Source of the DNA: an uncultured Flavobacteriales bacterium
GTDB taxonomy: Bacteria > Bacteroidota > Bacteroidia > Flavobacteriales_D > Crocinitomicaceae
Direction: 5' to 3'
DNA length: 64,000 bases
NCBI GenBank assembly: GCA_903945495.1
Contig: CAJAVU010000021.1
Coordinates: forward strand, 310,001 to 374,000
A model generated the notes under the pieces. That model saw nothing but the letters and a program-made list of their open reading frames with translations, was not told the origin of the DNA and made no database searches. The first letter of the stretch is position 1; each line of letters starts with the position of its first letter. Below are positions 33,680 through 43,105 of this stretch, piece by piece. The position numbers and the translations under genes are program-made.

Positions 33680-35290
33680 ATGAAACTACTACTCTCCACT
33701 CTAGTGCTAATCGCGTGTCCATTTGTGCGTGCGCAAACATTTAACACAACTTCTTCTGTTCCTTTTGATTTAGATGGCGGTACGAACTATGCTTCTTGTG
33801 CAAGTCCCGGAACCAAAGCTTTTTCGTTTACCGTTTCTGGTGTTGGAACCCTGAATACATCAACAAATCAATTAGCGGAAATTGATATTCGCTTGAATGC
33901 AGCTTGTGGTGCAAGTTTAACAACGATTGGTTGTTACTTAAAATCGCCAGCAGGAACCTGCGTGCAAATTTCCAGTGTGATGGGAACCACGACAAATTAT
34001 TCCGGTAATCCAACAACTTATTTAGATTATGCCTTTCGTAATGCTGTTAGTTGTTTAAACAAGACACCTGATTATGCAGCTTTTCCATCAACTGTTCCTA
34101 GTGAAGCAAGTTTGGATGGTCGCTTTGGCATTTTTTCAACAGTTGGAAATTTGGCTACTGGATTTAATGGTCAAAATGCAGATGGCGTTTGGACATTGTA
34201 TTTTACTGAAGGAACAGCAAGTGCGCCATGTGTTGAAAGTGCATCGCTGTTGTTTGGTGATCCTACGGTTTCGAATCAAACACCGAATGGTGATAATTGT
34301 GTTACTGCAATTCTTTGGGATGGTTCTCCGATTTGCGCAAGTACGAATGGAAAAACATCAAGCACAAATATGCCAGGTTGGAATGGAGCAACGTTTACAG
34401 GTTGTCAGTGGAATGCAGCAAACAATAACGACGTATGGATTAAATTCCAGGCGACTTCTACTAGTGTTTGTTTAGCAATCAGTGGTTTAGTTGATAATTT
34501 ACAATCCGTAATTGTTACTGATCCAAACGCTGATGGAGATGGAAACCCTTGTACTGGTGCTGGAAATGGAACCTATTGGACGAATGTAAATTGTCCGCGT
34601 ACATCCGATAATATTTATGCGGCAGTAACAGGTACGACTAGAAATCAAAATCATTGTTTCACTGCTACAGTGGGTCAAATGTACTACTTGGTAGTCGATG
34701 GAAATGGTGGAGCTGAATCGCCGTTTTATATTACAGGAATTAATGGATTGAATGAAGTTTTACCAATCGAATTGGTTGAATTTTCTGCATCTTGTTCGGA
34801 TAAATTTGTTGAATTGAATTGGTTAACGGCAACTGAGCGTAACAATGATTATTTTGTCGTTGAAAGAAGTACAGATGGAATGAATTGGGAGAAGGTGAGT
34901 ACAGTGCAGGGACAAATCAATTCTGATAAACACCATTCGTATCAAATAACTGATTATACGCTTCTTCCAGTAGTTAGCTACTATCGTTTAAAACAAGTTG
35001 ATTTAGACGGACGTTTTTCATATTCTAACATCGTGTCAATTGATTGTTTCAAAAATCAACATGAGTTACGTTTAATGCCAAATCCAACGAATGGAGAATT
35101 TTATTTAACAGGATTGAATGAACGTGAACAAATTACGATTCTTAATGCGGTTGGAGAAGAAATTACTTCAGTTACAGCAAAATCAATTACTGAAAAAATG
35201 CATCTTGAAGGTCACGCTGCTGGTTTGTATTACATTCGGGTAATGCGCAACAATGGCACTATAGAAACGCTTAAAATCGTTTTATACTAA
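33680..35290 (+). CDS. Secreted protein with P/Homo B-like domain and T9SS type A sorting domain
   Basis: The protein has 536 residues. The signal peptide is MKLLLSTLVLIACPFVRAQ. The first part (about 20-190) has the proprotein-convertase P-domain look (EIDIRLNAACGASLTTIGCY, NADGVWTLYFTEGTASAPC). A Cys-rich middle (GDNCVTAILWDGSPICAST, NDVWIKFQATSTSVCLAISG) resembles the truncated gene at the left edge. A beta-sandwich common before sorting domains follows (VEFSASCSDKFVELNWLTAT), then a type A sorting domain (LMPNPTNGEFYLTGL.. GLYYIRVMRNNG). TAACTTAG at 33667-33674 resembles a -7 box, 5 bases before the ATG. Confidence 0.87.
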   Translation: MKLLLSTLVLIACPFVRAQTFNTTSSVPFDLDGGTNYASCASPGTKAFSFTVSGVGTLNTSTNQLAEIDIRLNAACGASLTTIGCYLKSPAGTCVQISSVMGTTTNYSGNPTTYLDYAFRNAVSCLNKTPDYAAFPSTVPSEASLDGRFGIFSTVGNLATGFNGQNADGVWTLYFTEGTASAPCVESASLLFGDPTVSNQTPNGDNCVTAILWDGSPICASTNGKTSSTNMPGWNGATFTGCQWNAANNNDVWIKFQATSTSVCLAISGLVDNLQSVIVTDPNADGDGNPCTGAGNGTYWTNVNCPRTSDNIYAAVTGTTRNQNHCFTATVGQMYYLVVDGNGGAESPFYITGINGLNEVLPIELVEFSASCSDKFVELNWLTATERNNDYFVVERSTDGMNWEKVSTVQGQINSDKHHSYQITDYTLLPVVSYYRLKQVDLDGRFSYSNIVSIDCFKNQHELRLMPNPTNGEFYLTGLNEREQITILNAVGEEITSVTAKSITEKMHLEGHAAGLYYIRVMRNNGTIETLKIVLY

Positions 35291-35307
35291 ACAATCAAAC
35301 GAATAGA

Positions 35308-35337
35308 TGAGGCTCGAATATGTTTACTCGAGCCTCA
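35308..35337. terminator. Hairpin between convergent genes, resembling the GIY-YIG element repeat
   Basis: TGAGGCTCGA / TCGAGCCTCA is a perfect 10-base stem with a 10-base loop, between genes ending at 35290 and 35349. It lacks a strong T-run. Its arms equal the element core CTGAGGCTCTCGAAG with two bases removed from each side, so it could be a solo repeat used as a terminator. Confidence 0.6.
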
Positions 35338-35348
35338 GTTCGTCTTGC

Positions 35349-36734
35349 TTAATGTAAGCCTTTGATCCAAACCGTCATTTCCCTTAAGACAGTTTCAGAG
35401 AACGTTTCTTCCAATTCGCCGTATTCGCTTATTGTACAAGTTGTACATTTTTGAAACAAGTGATTCAATCCATCAATAACAATGGCTTTCGATTGGGGAA
35501 GGGATTTTTTTGAAAAGTTGTTTGCAAATCCAGCTTGATTGCTCACTGGCGGAACTTGTATGTCTTTTGAACCGTTGATTGCTAAAATAGGGACTTTAAT
35601 TTTCTTCAAATAAGTGGCTGTCTGAAAACCTAAAAACTGTCTTCCCCAATCGTTGTTTAACATCATTTGTATTCCCATTTGATAGTTAGAAAGACTCGTT
35701 ACATCCGTAAATTCTTTCGGAGCCATTGCATAACGTGACTCAATGTACTTTGTCAATGGGTCAAGTGCTTTATCAACTGAATTCGCAGCTAAAATTCCAC
35801 AAATCCCTGTGATGGTTTCTTTTGCCCAAATTCCTACTTCTTCTGAACTTCCACTTGTGACAGAGATTAAATAGTTTTGTTCTGCTAAAACTTCTCCACC
35901 CGAGGTTCCAACAGATGCTAATTGAACAATGAATTGAATTTTCTTATTCGATTTAGCCGCAATCAATGTGTGCATTCCTCCTTCTGAATGACCTGCAACA
36001 CCAATTTTATTTCCTGCAAAACGTGGATCTTGGACAAGATAAGTGACGCAGGCATTCACATCGGAAGCGAAATCTTCTAAACTTGCTGTTTGAAATGAAC
36101 CTGTACTTTTTCCAACTCCTCGATCATCAAAACGCAAAGAACCGATTCCATTGCGCGCCAAATAATCAGCTATGACTAAGAAGGATTTGTGCCCGACTAA
36201 CTCACAATTGCGATCTTGCGCACCAGAACCAGAGGCTAACACGACAATTGGATAATTTGAACCTGCATTCAATGGCAAAGTTAACGTTGCCCCTAGCACA
36301 TTTTCTCCATTCTGAATCAAGATTTCCTCTACAGGATAAGCAAATGGTGCTTTTGGTTCTTGCGGACGTTTCACAACAATTTTTTCTTGTTCCGTTCGTG
36401 TGAAATTTGCTGCCCACTTTACATCCATTTGTGACATTACACCAACAATTGAATCTCCTGTTTTTGAAAATTTACCGTCAAATGTTAGTCCGATTTTGGT
36501 CCATAAAAATGAAAGTGTTGAATCCGTTATTTTCAGTTTATCCATCACAATATTCTCGTAACTTCCATCGGGATCAGACATTTTTGACACAGGATTAAAC
36601 GGATAATTCGATATGGTTAAATCCATTCGATTCGAATTCCCCATAATACTAAAGCTAGTGTGCCAAGTTCCGTTGATTTGTCCGAATGTTGAAGTTGTAA
36701 GTAAAATCAGCGTGAATAAAAGGATTGGTTTCAT
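35349..36734 (-). CDS. Exported alpha/beta hydrolase
   Basis: The protein has 461 residues. Signal peptide MKPILLFTLILLTTSTFGQ. An N-terminal beta domain of about 110 residues (INGTWHTSFSIMGNSNRMDL) precedes the hydrolase fold: oxyanion region VVLASGSGAQDRN, RFDDRGVGKSTG, nucleophile elbow GVAGHSEGGMHT, late acid/His region AINGSKDIQVPP and VIDGLNHLFQ. It matches the exported esterase/dienelactone-hydrolase-like family of Bacteroidota; the substrate is unknown. It starts 9 bases after the stop of the glycosyltransferase gene on the same strand, hence is likely the third gene of that operon. Confidence 0.88.
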   Translation of the reverse strand: MKPILLFTLILLTTSTFGQINGTWHTSFSIMGNSNRMDLTISNYPFNPVSKMSDPDGSYENIVMDKLKITDSTLSFLWTKIGLTFDGKFSKTGDSIVGVMSQMDVKWAANFTRTEQEKIVVKRPQEPKAPFAYPVEEILIQNGENVLGATLTLPLNAGSNYPIVVLASGSGAQDRNCELVGHKSFLVIADYLARNGIGSLRFDDRGVGKSTGSFQTASLEDFASDVNACVTYLVQDPRFAGNKIGVAGHSEGGMHTLIAAKSNKKIQFIVQLASVGTSGGEVLAEQNYLISVTSGSSEEVGIWAKETITGICGILAANSVDKALDPLTKYIESRYAMAPKEFTDVTSLSNYQMGIQMMLNNDWGRQFLGFQTATYLKKIKVPILAINGSKDIQVPPVSNQAGFANNFSKKSLPQSKAIVIDGLNHLFQKCTTCTISEYGELEETFSETVLREMTVWIKGLH

Positions 36735-36743
36735 AAGGTTAAT

Positions 36744-37877
36744 TTATGGGTGAATGAGCGATAGTAATTTGAGCGTTTTCGGCTCATTATCAAAAGGTTT
36801 TAAGAATTCTTGACGTTTGTTCAATTCATCTTCGTTGAACGATTTTTGCATCAGAACTTCTACGAGATGCTTGAAATCTGAAGGCGATTGCGCGACTGAA
36901 ACGAGTTGTTTTAAATCACCTGTTCCCGCAAGCATGTGTGGATTACAAACAATGAATTTTCCCGAATAAAGTACATTGATTAATTTTAATTTCAAACCAG
37001 TTGGTTGATTCGTATACAACAAGTGAATGTGCGCATGTTGAATCAATTCAGTCATCGTTTGATCATCTGGACTATTGACCAAGCGAATATTCTTTTTAGT
37101 TGAAAGATCTGCGATTAGTCGTTCACTTGGATTTAATCCAGCAACCACAAATGGATACGGTAACTCAAAAACACCTGCTTCAGCGAGTGAATAATACGCC
37201 AGTACATTTTCTTGAACACTCAAATTCCCATGAAACAAAATGTACGGTTCTTCGACAGATTTTGTGGAAACGTGTAATACATCATTAGCATGGAAACTTG
37301 GAAGATAACTAACCTTATTTGTTGGAAATTGTTTTTCGAAATAGGCTGTGTCTTCTTGCGAAACAATCAGCATGTGTTTTGCTTTTGCTAAGTGTTTTTC
37401 GTAGGATTTTAACTTACGTGCTTCAAGCAGAAAAAAGCATTTTTTAATCCAATTGCGCTCGGCCTTTGCCAAACCATTGTAATAATCATGTTCAATATTG
37501 CTTTCCCTGAAAATCGTAAGGCGATCTTTGAAACGATCATCTAAAAGCAAACCTGTTGTATGCAAACCTTCCATTAAAATGGGAAAATTGTCTTGCAACA
37601 AGCGTTCATTTAATTCTTGTGAAATTCGGGATTTTACAATGTATGGAATCTTAGAAAATTGCTGAAAAAACGAAGTTGAACGTTTGTAGTAATGCACTTC
37701 CAACGCAAGTTTATTCAAATAAGCTTGTTCGCCACGGCCGTATTCAAAGCAATGCAAAATCACATCGACGCCTTGTTTTTTTAAGCAACGAATTTTGTGA
37801 AACACATCAATCACACCACCATAATTTGCAGGATATGGAACATCGAATGAGATGATATGTACTTTTGTGTTAGTCAA
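36744..37877 (-). CDS. Glycosyltransferase (GT-B fold, GT4-like)
   Basis: The protein has 377 residues. N-terminal Rossmann start VHIISFDVPYPANYGGVID, typical of GT-B enzymes acting on cell-surface glycans. The middle is HMLIVSQEDTAYFEKQFP. The nucleotide-sugar-binding half contains EPYILFHGNLSVQENVLAYY and HIHLLYTNQPTGLKLKLINV, though the classic E-x7-E is weak. It overlaps the upstream glycosyltransferase gene by 8 bases and precedes the hydrolase by 9, so all three are one operon. Donor and acceptor cannot be told. Confidence 0.82.
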   Translation of the reverse strand: MTNTKVHIISFDVPYPANYGGVIDVFHKIRCLKKQGVDVILHCFEYGRGEQAYLNKLALEVHYYKRSTSFFQQFSKIPYIVKSRISQELNERLLQDNFPILMEGLHTTGLLLDDRFKDRLTIFRESNIEHDYYNGLAKAERNWIKKCFFLLEARKLKSYEKHLAKAKHMLIVSQEDTAYFEKQFPTNKVSYLPSFHANDVLHVSTKSVEEPYILFHGNLSVQENVLAYYSLAEAGVFELPYPFVVAGLNPSERLIADLSTKKNIRLVNSPDDQTMTELIQHAHIHLLYTNQPTGLKLKLINVLYSGKFIVCNPHMLAGTGDLKQLVSVAQSPSDFKHLVEVLMQKSFNEDELNKRQEFLKPFDNEPKTLKLLSLIHP

Positions 37878-38997
37878 CTTTTGGATATATTTCTTCTAAA
37901 ATATGTTGCTCACTTTCCCAATTTTCTACCTTCGCTGCAAGTGCACAATTGGCTTTAAATTGTTCCAATTTACTTGGGTTTTCTTGTAAATCACGAATTG
38001 CGTTTGCTAAGTTTTCAGGTGTTAATTCTGGCAGAATAGTTCCCAATTCATGTTGTTCTATGATGCGCTTAATTTCAACCAAATCTGTTGCAATAATCGG
38101 CGTTGAAGCATGAATGTAATCGAAAACTTTATTGGGCAAGGAATACAAATAATTCAAATTCGTTGGTTTATCTAAGGTTAAACCAACATCGGCATGATGC
38201 GTGAAAGCCATCATCTCAGCGTATGGACGTTTTCCATAGAAACGTACTTTTTCATTTAGCTGTTCTCGTTCAACCGTTTCTTTCAACTGCGCTACAACAT
38301 CGCCATCTCCAACAATCATCAAACATGTGTTCTCAAGTAATTTCATTGCTTCAATTGCTTCTTCAGATCCGCGATCCACATTGATTCCAGCACCTTGAAT
38401 AATTACTAAAAATGTATTTTCTGGAATATCCAATTCTGCTTTCGTGGGAAGATGATTTAAGTGGAAAGTGGGTGAAATGTTTCGAACGACCAATACTTCT
38501 TTCTTGTATTTTTCACGGTACAATTTTGCGATGGATTCATTCACTGTGTAAATGGTTTTCAGCTTAGGAAAAATCCAACTTTCGATTCCTTCCCACACTT
38601 TTTGAACACGTGGACGATGAATCAATTCAGGCACTTCCGTAAAATACTCATGTGAATCGTATACCAATCGAGCATTCGGTTTAAATTTACTTGCAGCGTA
38701 ATTGGCAAGTAAAGTATCCAAATCATTCGACACCAATAAACTTGCACGTTTTGTCAACAAGAAAAAGAAAAGGCGAAGATTGTAAAGTGCATAAAAACCT
38801 GCTCCTTTTTCTTTCGCTAATTTGAATCGTTTGGTCGCATAACTGCGTTTTGGAAGCTCAATGCTGTCTTTCTTTTGACGACCAACAAGTAAAACGTCAT
38901 ATCCTTGCTGCTGCAGAAACAAACAAATTTTATTCACCCTATTATCGGTGTACAAATCATTGGTAACAGATACAATTGCACGTTTTTTTCTAGCCAT
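37870..38997 (-). CDS. Glycosyltransferase family 4-like protein
   Basis: The protein has 375 residues. N-terminal RAIVSVTNDLYTDNRVNKIC, then LVSNDLDTLLANYAASKF and LVYDSHEYFTEVPEL (acceptor-domain His/Glu region). The C-terminal half has FLVIIQGAGINVDRGSEEAI, LMIVGDGDVVAQLKETVE, VRFYGKRPYAEMMAFTHHAD and PNKVFDYIHASTPIIATD, the GT4 pattern of a UDP- or GDP-sugar enzyme. It is the first gene of a three-gene minus-strand operon. TACCTTTG just upstream (39002-39009, minus strand) is a candidate -7 box only 4 bases before the ATG. Confidence 0.88.
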   Translation of the reverse strand: MARKKRAIVSVTNDLYTDNRVNKICLFLQQQGYDVLLVGRQKKDSIELPKRSYATKRFKLAKEKGAGFYALYNLRLFFFLLTKRASLLVSNDLDTLLANYAASKFKPNARLVYDSHEYFTEVPELIHRPRVQKVWEGIESWIFPKLKTIYTVNESIAKLYREKYKKEVLVVRNISPTFHLNHLPTKAELDIPENTFLVIIQGAGINVDRGSEEAIEAMKLLENTCLMIVGDGDVVAQLKETVEREQLNEKVRFYGKRPYAEMMAFTHHADVGLTLDKPTNLNYLYSLPNKVFDYIHASTPIIATDLVEIKRIIEQHELGTILPELTPENLANAIRDLQENPSKLEQFKANCALAAKVENWESEQHILEEIYPKVD

Positions 38998-39001
38998 CGT
39001 T

Positions 39002-39009
39002 CAAAGGTA
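39002..39009 (-). promoter_or_regulatory. -7 element abutting the glycosyltransferase operon
   Basis: The minus strand reads TACCTTTG, a full match, ending 4 bases before the start codon at 38997. No TTG at -33 spacing was found. Confidence 0.42.
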
Positions 39010-39029
39010 GAAAAACCAAATTGATTAAT

Positions 39030-39611
39030 TTAAAGAAACATTAGAACTAAGAAAAATAATAGGAAAAGCAACGATATTCCGATAATTACGGCATCAATAA
39101 TTAAAAACACGCGGCTTAAACGCAGGTTGCGCTCACCGGCTAAAGTGATGTAACGCGATTTACTTGCTCTTTTGTAAAACACCAATCCTAAAATGGTCAT
39201 AATAATTCCTAATAAAGGAATGAATGGTGTAACAATGCCAATACCGGATTGAATGGCTGCAGCTTTTGCATTTCTTTCTGCTTGCAAGGCTTGGTCGACG
39301 ATTTCTGAGTTGTCTTGTGTTAAGGAATCGTCAATACTTGTTTGTTGAATGTCTTGTTGTTGCTCAATTGCTATATCAGAAGCGATTTCCGCATCCGAAC
39401 GATTTACATCACTGCTTTGAACGGGTGTTTCGATAGATGTTGTTGTCGCGAAAGAATGCGTTCTGTCTTCGGTTTCGATAGGTTTGGCTGAGGTTTCTAT
39501 GATTTCGCGTTGTACATTATCCGTTTTCACAAAACGTAATTTACCGTTGTTGAAACTTCCGCACGAAGCAACCAAAAAGGAAAGAGTCAAAAAGAATAAA
39601 ACGTATTTCAT
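39030..39611 (-). CDS. Lipoprotein with two C-terminal membrane segments
   Basis: The protein has 193 residues. The lipobox LSFLVASC puts the lipidated Cys at residue 17. A polar Gln/Ser/Asp-rich linker (about 25-115) follows, then hydrophobic segments at about 125-145 (GIVTPFIPLLGIIMTILGLVFY) and 168-193 (VFLIIDAVIIGISLLFLLFFLV). The Lys/Arg loop between them sits on one side. The pattern is common in Bacteroidota near envelope genes; function unknown. It lies 32 bases upstream of the glycosyltransferase operon. Confidence 0.72.
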   Translation of the reverse strand: MKYVLFFLTLSFLVASCGSFNNGKLRFVKTDNVQREIIETSAKPIETEDRTHSFATTTSIETPVQSSDVNRSDAEIASDIAIEQQQDIQQTSIDDSLTQDNSEIVDQALQAERNAKAAAIQSGIGIVTPFIPLLGIIMTILGLVFYKRASKSRYITLAGERNLRLSRVFLIIDAVIIGISLLFLLFFLVLMFL

Positions 39612-39731
39612 AGAATATTTTTTCTAGTTAACGTAGAAAGAGCGCGTTTAGTTTATTCGGCCAATGTTTTTTCAGCATGAAGACCATTGTAAAAGTAATT
39701 CAAAGTGAAAACACGATGAATAAAATGATTT

Positions 39732-42700
39732 CTAATTATTTTGCAATGGTTTTACAATGCTACTGATTTGCTCAAAAGCATGCTTGATATGTTTCACATC
39801 GGCAAAGACAATGCGCAACTTATCGTTTTGCTCGCTCAATTTACATCCCTGTCCATTGCGCTGAATGTAATTTAAGACTTGCTGGAACATATCGGTTTCG
39901 TAGAACGGCGATTGCGGATTCGAAATGAAGTAACCAACCATTTTTCCTGATTTAATTACCAAACGTTCTAGGCCAATTTCTTCTGCCAACCAACGCAATT
40001 TAAACGATAACACCAATTCATTCACTTGTTTTGGAAGCGGACCAAATCGGTCGATCAACATTTCTGAGAATTTCTGTAATTCGGCTTCGTCTTTCAAGTT
40101 GTCCATTTCTTGGTACAAACTCAAACGCTCAGCAACATTATTTACGTAATCATCTGGAATACGCACTTCCAAATCGGTTTCCAAAATACAATCCTTCACG
40201 AAATGCAACATGGAATCAGTCGTGCGCTCATCAAATAATTCTTTGAACTCACTTTCACGTAATTCTTCAATCGCTTCATTCAAGATTTTCTGATACATCT
40301 CAAATCCAATTTCTGAAATGAAACCACTTTGTTCGCCACCCAACATATTTCCAGCACCTCGAATGTCTAAATCTTTCATCGCAATATTGAAACCTGAACC
40401 CAAATCTGAGAATTGAACCAAAGCCTCCAAACGTTTGCGCGAATCAGATGTCATGATGCTAAACGGTGGCGCCACCAAGTAACAGAATCCTTTTTTATTG
40501 CTTCGACCAACGCGACCACGCAACTGGTGCAAATCGCTCAATCCAAAATTGTGCGCATCGTTGATGATAATCGTATTGGCATTTGAAATATCAATTCCAG
40601 ATTCAATAATCGTTGTTGCCAACAAGACATCGTATTCGCCATTGATGAAATCAAACATGATTTTTTCCAATTGCTTTCCGTCCATTTGTCCGTGACCAAT
40701 TCCAACGCGCACACCTGGACACAAACGACTAATCATTCCTGAAATTTCACGAATATTGGCCAAACGGTTGTGCACGAAAAATACTTGTCCTCCGCGACTT
40801 ACTTCGTATGCAATGGCATCGCGAATCGTTTCTTCGTTGAAGAGAATAATATCAGTTAAAACGGGTTGTCTATTTGGTGGTGGCGTATTGATAATGCTCA
40901 AATCGCGCGCTCCCATCAACGAAAACTGTAAAGTTCGTGGAATCGGAGTTGCAGTTAAAGTCAAGGTATCAACTGTCGCACGCAAGGTTTTCAATTTGTC
41001 TTTTACAGCCACACCAAATTTTTGTTCCTCATCGATAATCATCAATCCAAGGTCTTTGAATTTGACGCGTTCGGCAACAACGGCATGTGTTCCAATCAAA
41101 ATATCGATTTTCCCATCCGCCAATTTCTTTAAGGTTTCCGTTGTGTCCTTCGACGATTTAAAACGATTGATATAATCAACTGTCACCGGGAAATCTTTCA
41201 AACGTTCTTTGAAACTGCGGTAATGTTGCATCGAAAGAATCGTTGTTGGAACCAATACGGCAACTTGTTTTCCGTCAGTAGCAGCTTTGAACGCAGCGCG
41301 AATGGCAACTTCGGTTTTACCAAATCCAACATCACCACAGATCAATCGATCCATTGGCGTTGGCGATTCCATGTCTTTTTTAATGGCTTCCGTTGCTTTC
41401 AGCTGATCAGGAGTATCTTCATACATGAACGATGCTTCCAACTCGTTTTGCAAATACGTGTCTTCGTTGAATGCAAAGCCCGGCTGACTTTTGCGTTTCG
41501 CATATAATTGAATTAAATCGAAGGCAAGTTCCTTGATTTTTTTCTTGGTCTTATTTTTTAAGTTCGTCCACGCCTGCGTTCCTAATTTGTTCATTTTCGG
41601 AACAGAACCATCTTTTCCAGTGAACTTCGAAATGCGGTGAAGCGAGTGAATTCCAACATACAAAACGTCGCCGTCTTTGTACACCAAACGAATCGCTTCT
41701 TGTGGTTTTCCGTTTACATCAATCGTTTCTAAGCCCGAAAATTGTCCAACACCGTGATCGATATGCGTCACATAATCACCTTTTTGAAGGTTGTAAATTT
41801 CTTTAAGTGTTAACGCTTGTTTTGCCTGACGGAATCCTTCTTTCAAACGGAAACGATGGTAGCGCTCAAACAATTGATGATCGGTATAACACACCAATTT
41901 CTGACTCGGAGAAATAAAGCCTTCGTGCAAGGCAATCGGAATAGGTTTGAAATCTACTCCGCCGCCAATGTCTTCAAAAATCTGATACAAACGATCAATT
42001 TGTTTCGGCTGATTGGAGAAGATGAGGTTGGTGAAACGTTGTTCTGTTCTGTTCACCAAATCCTGACGCAATAAGTCAAAGTTCTTATTGAAACTTGGTT
42101 GTGGAAGAAAATCGAAGTTATAAACTTGATCTGCTTTGAAATGAAATTCTGGACCCCATTCAATGCAATTATAGGCTTCAATTTCCTTTTTCACATCACT
42201 TGGATGCAAGTACAATTCACTCGGAATCGTGCGTTTTACTGTATCCGATAAACCAGAGAAAATTTTCACCGATTTCTCGTATTCTTTTTCCAAAGTAGAA
42301 GTCAATTGATCGAAAGACGAAAGCCAAAGCGTTACATTCTTTCCTAAAAATTCAAAGAAACTTCCATTGCCTTCCAAGTTCAATTGTCCTTGGACGTTTG
42401 GAATGATATTAAAATGTTTGTGGGTTGTTAACGACAATTGTGAACTCGCATCGAATGTTCGGATGGATTCTACCTCATCGCCAAAAAACTCAATGCGGAA
42501 CGGATGATCGTTGGAATACGAGAAAACATCGATAATTCCACCACGAATGGAAAATTGTCCAGGTTCGTAAACGAAATCAACGCGCTCAAAATGGTATTCC
42601 ATCAACAACTCATTGATAAAATCAATCGAATAGGTTTTTCCAACTTCAATGCGCAAGGTGTTTTCGCTCAGTTTCTTTTGGGTAGGAACTTTTTCAAACA

Positions 42701-43082
42701 AGGCTTTCGGATAGGTAACAACCCAAACATTGCTGCCATTGTTGATTTTTTCCAATACTTCAGCACGCGAAACAACATTGGCGTTATCCGTTTCTTCCAA
42801 TTGATAGGGAACACGATACGATGCTGGATAGAACAACACACGTTTATCGTCAGGAAATAAACCTTCTAAATCATTCAAGAAATAAGCAGCATCTTCTTTA
42901 TCGTTCAAGACAAATAAATGATGTCCGGGCGTTTGATCCGCTAATGCAGAAGCACACAAACTGCGGGAAGAACCAACAAGTCCTTTCCAATGAATATGTG
43001 TTCCAGCAAATTGCAGTTGATTCGCCGTTGCGTCAATCTGAGAAAGTTTCGAGAAGAGTTGTTTAAGTTCCTTTTGTTCCAT
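39732..43082 (-). CDS. mfd: Transcription-repair coupling factor Mfd
   Basis: The protein has 1116 residues, a full-length Mfd. It removes RNA polymerase stalled at lesions and recruits UvrA. Order: UvrB-like N-terminal modules (FVLNDKEDAAYFLNDLEGLF, YEPGQFSIRGGIIDVFS), an RNA-polymerase-interacting CarD-like domain near residue 440 (GDYVTHIDHGVGQFSGLETI), and helicase motor with Walker A CGDVGFGKTEVAIRAA near 580, DEEQ box MIIDEEQKFGV, TRG motif TATPIPRTLQFSLMG, and RIIDSATTIIESGID-type motif LLATTIIESGIDISNA. The C-terminal D7 domain is present. It begins 23 bases after the fbp stop, so fbp and mfd probably share a transcript. Confidence 0.97.
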   Translation of the reverse strand: MEQKELKQLFSKLSQIDATANQLQFAGTHIHWKGLVGSSRSLCASALADQTPGHHLFVLNDKEDAAYFLNDLEGLFPDDKRVLFYPASYRVPYQLEETDNANVVSRAEVLEKINNGSNVWVVTYPKALFEKVPTQKKLSENTLRIEVGKTYSIDFINELLMEYHFERVDFVYEPGQFSIRGGIIDVFSYSNDHPFRIEFFGDEVESIRTFDASSQLSLTTHKHFNIIPNVQGQLNLEGNGSFFEFLGKNVTLWLSSFDQLTSTLEKEYEKSVKIFSGLSDTVKRTIPSELYLHPSDVKKEIEAYNCIEWGPEFHFKADQVYNFDFLPQPSFNKNFDLLRQDLVNRTEQRFTNLIFSNQPKQIDRLYQIFEDIGGGVDFKPIPIALHEGFISPSQKLVCYTDHQLFERYHRFRLKEGFRQAKQALTLKEIYNLQKGDYVTHIDHGVGQFSGLETIDVNGKPQEAIRLVYKDGDVLYVGIHSLHRISKFTGKDGSVPKMNKLGTQAWTNLKNKTKKKIKELAFDLIQLYAKRKSQPGFAFNEDTYLQNELEASFMYEDTPDQLKATEAIKKDMESPTPMDRLICGDVGFGKTEVAIRAAFKAATDGKQVAVLVPTTILSMQHYRSFKERLKDFPVTVDYINRFKSSKDTTETLKKLADGKIDILIGTHAVVAERVKFKDLGLMIIDEEQKFGVAVKDKLKTLRATVDTLTLTATPIPRTLQFSLMGARDLSIINTPPPNRQPVLTDIILFNEETIRDAIAYEVSRGGQVFFVHNRLANIREISGMISRLCPGVRVGIGHGQMDGKQLEKIMFDFINGEYDVLLATTIIESGIDISNANTIIINDAHNFGLSDLHQLRGRVGRSNKKGFCYLVAPPFSIMTSDSRKRLEALVQFSDLGSGFNIAMKDLDIRGAGNMLGGEQSGFISEIGFEMYQKILNEAIEELRESEFKELFDERTTDSMLHFVKDCILETDLEVRIPDDYVNNVAERLSLYQEMDNLKDEAELQKFSEMLIDRFGPLPKQVNELVLSFKLRWLAEEIGLERLVIKSGKMVGYFISNPQSPFYETDMFQQVLNYIQRNGQGCKLSEQNDKLRIVFADVKHIKHAFEQISSIVKPLQNN

Positions 43083-43105
43083 TTTTTAATTGAAGCAGAA
43101 TGCTT

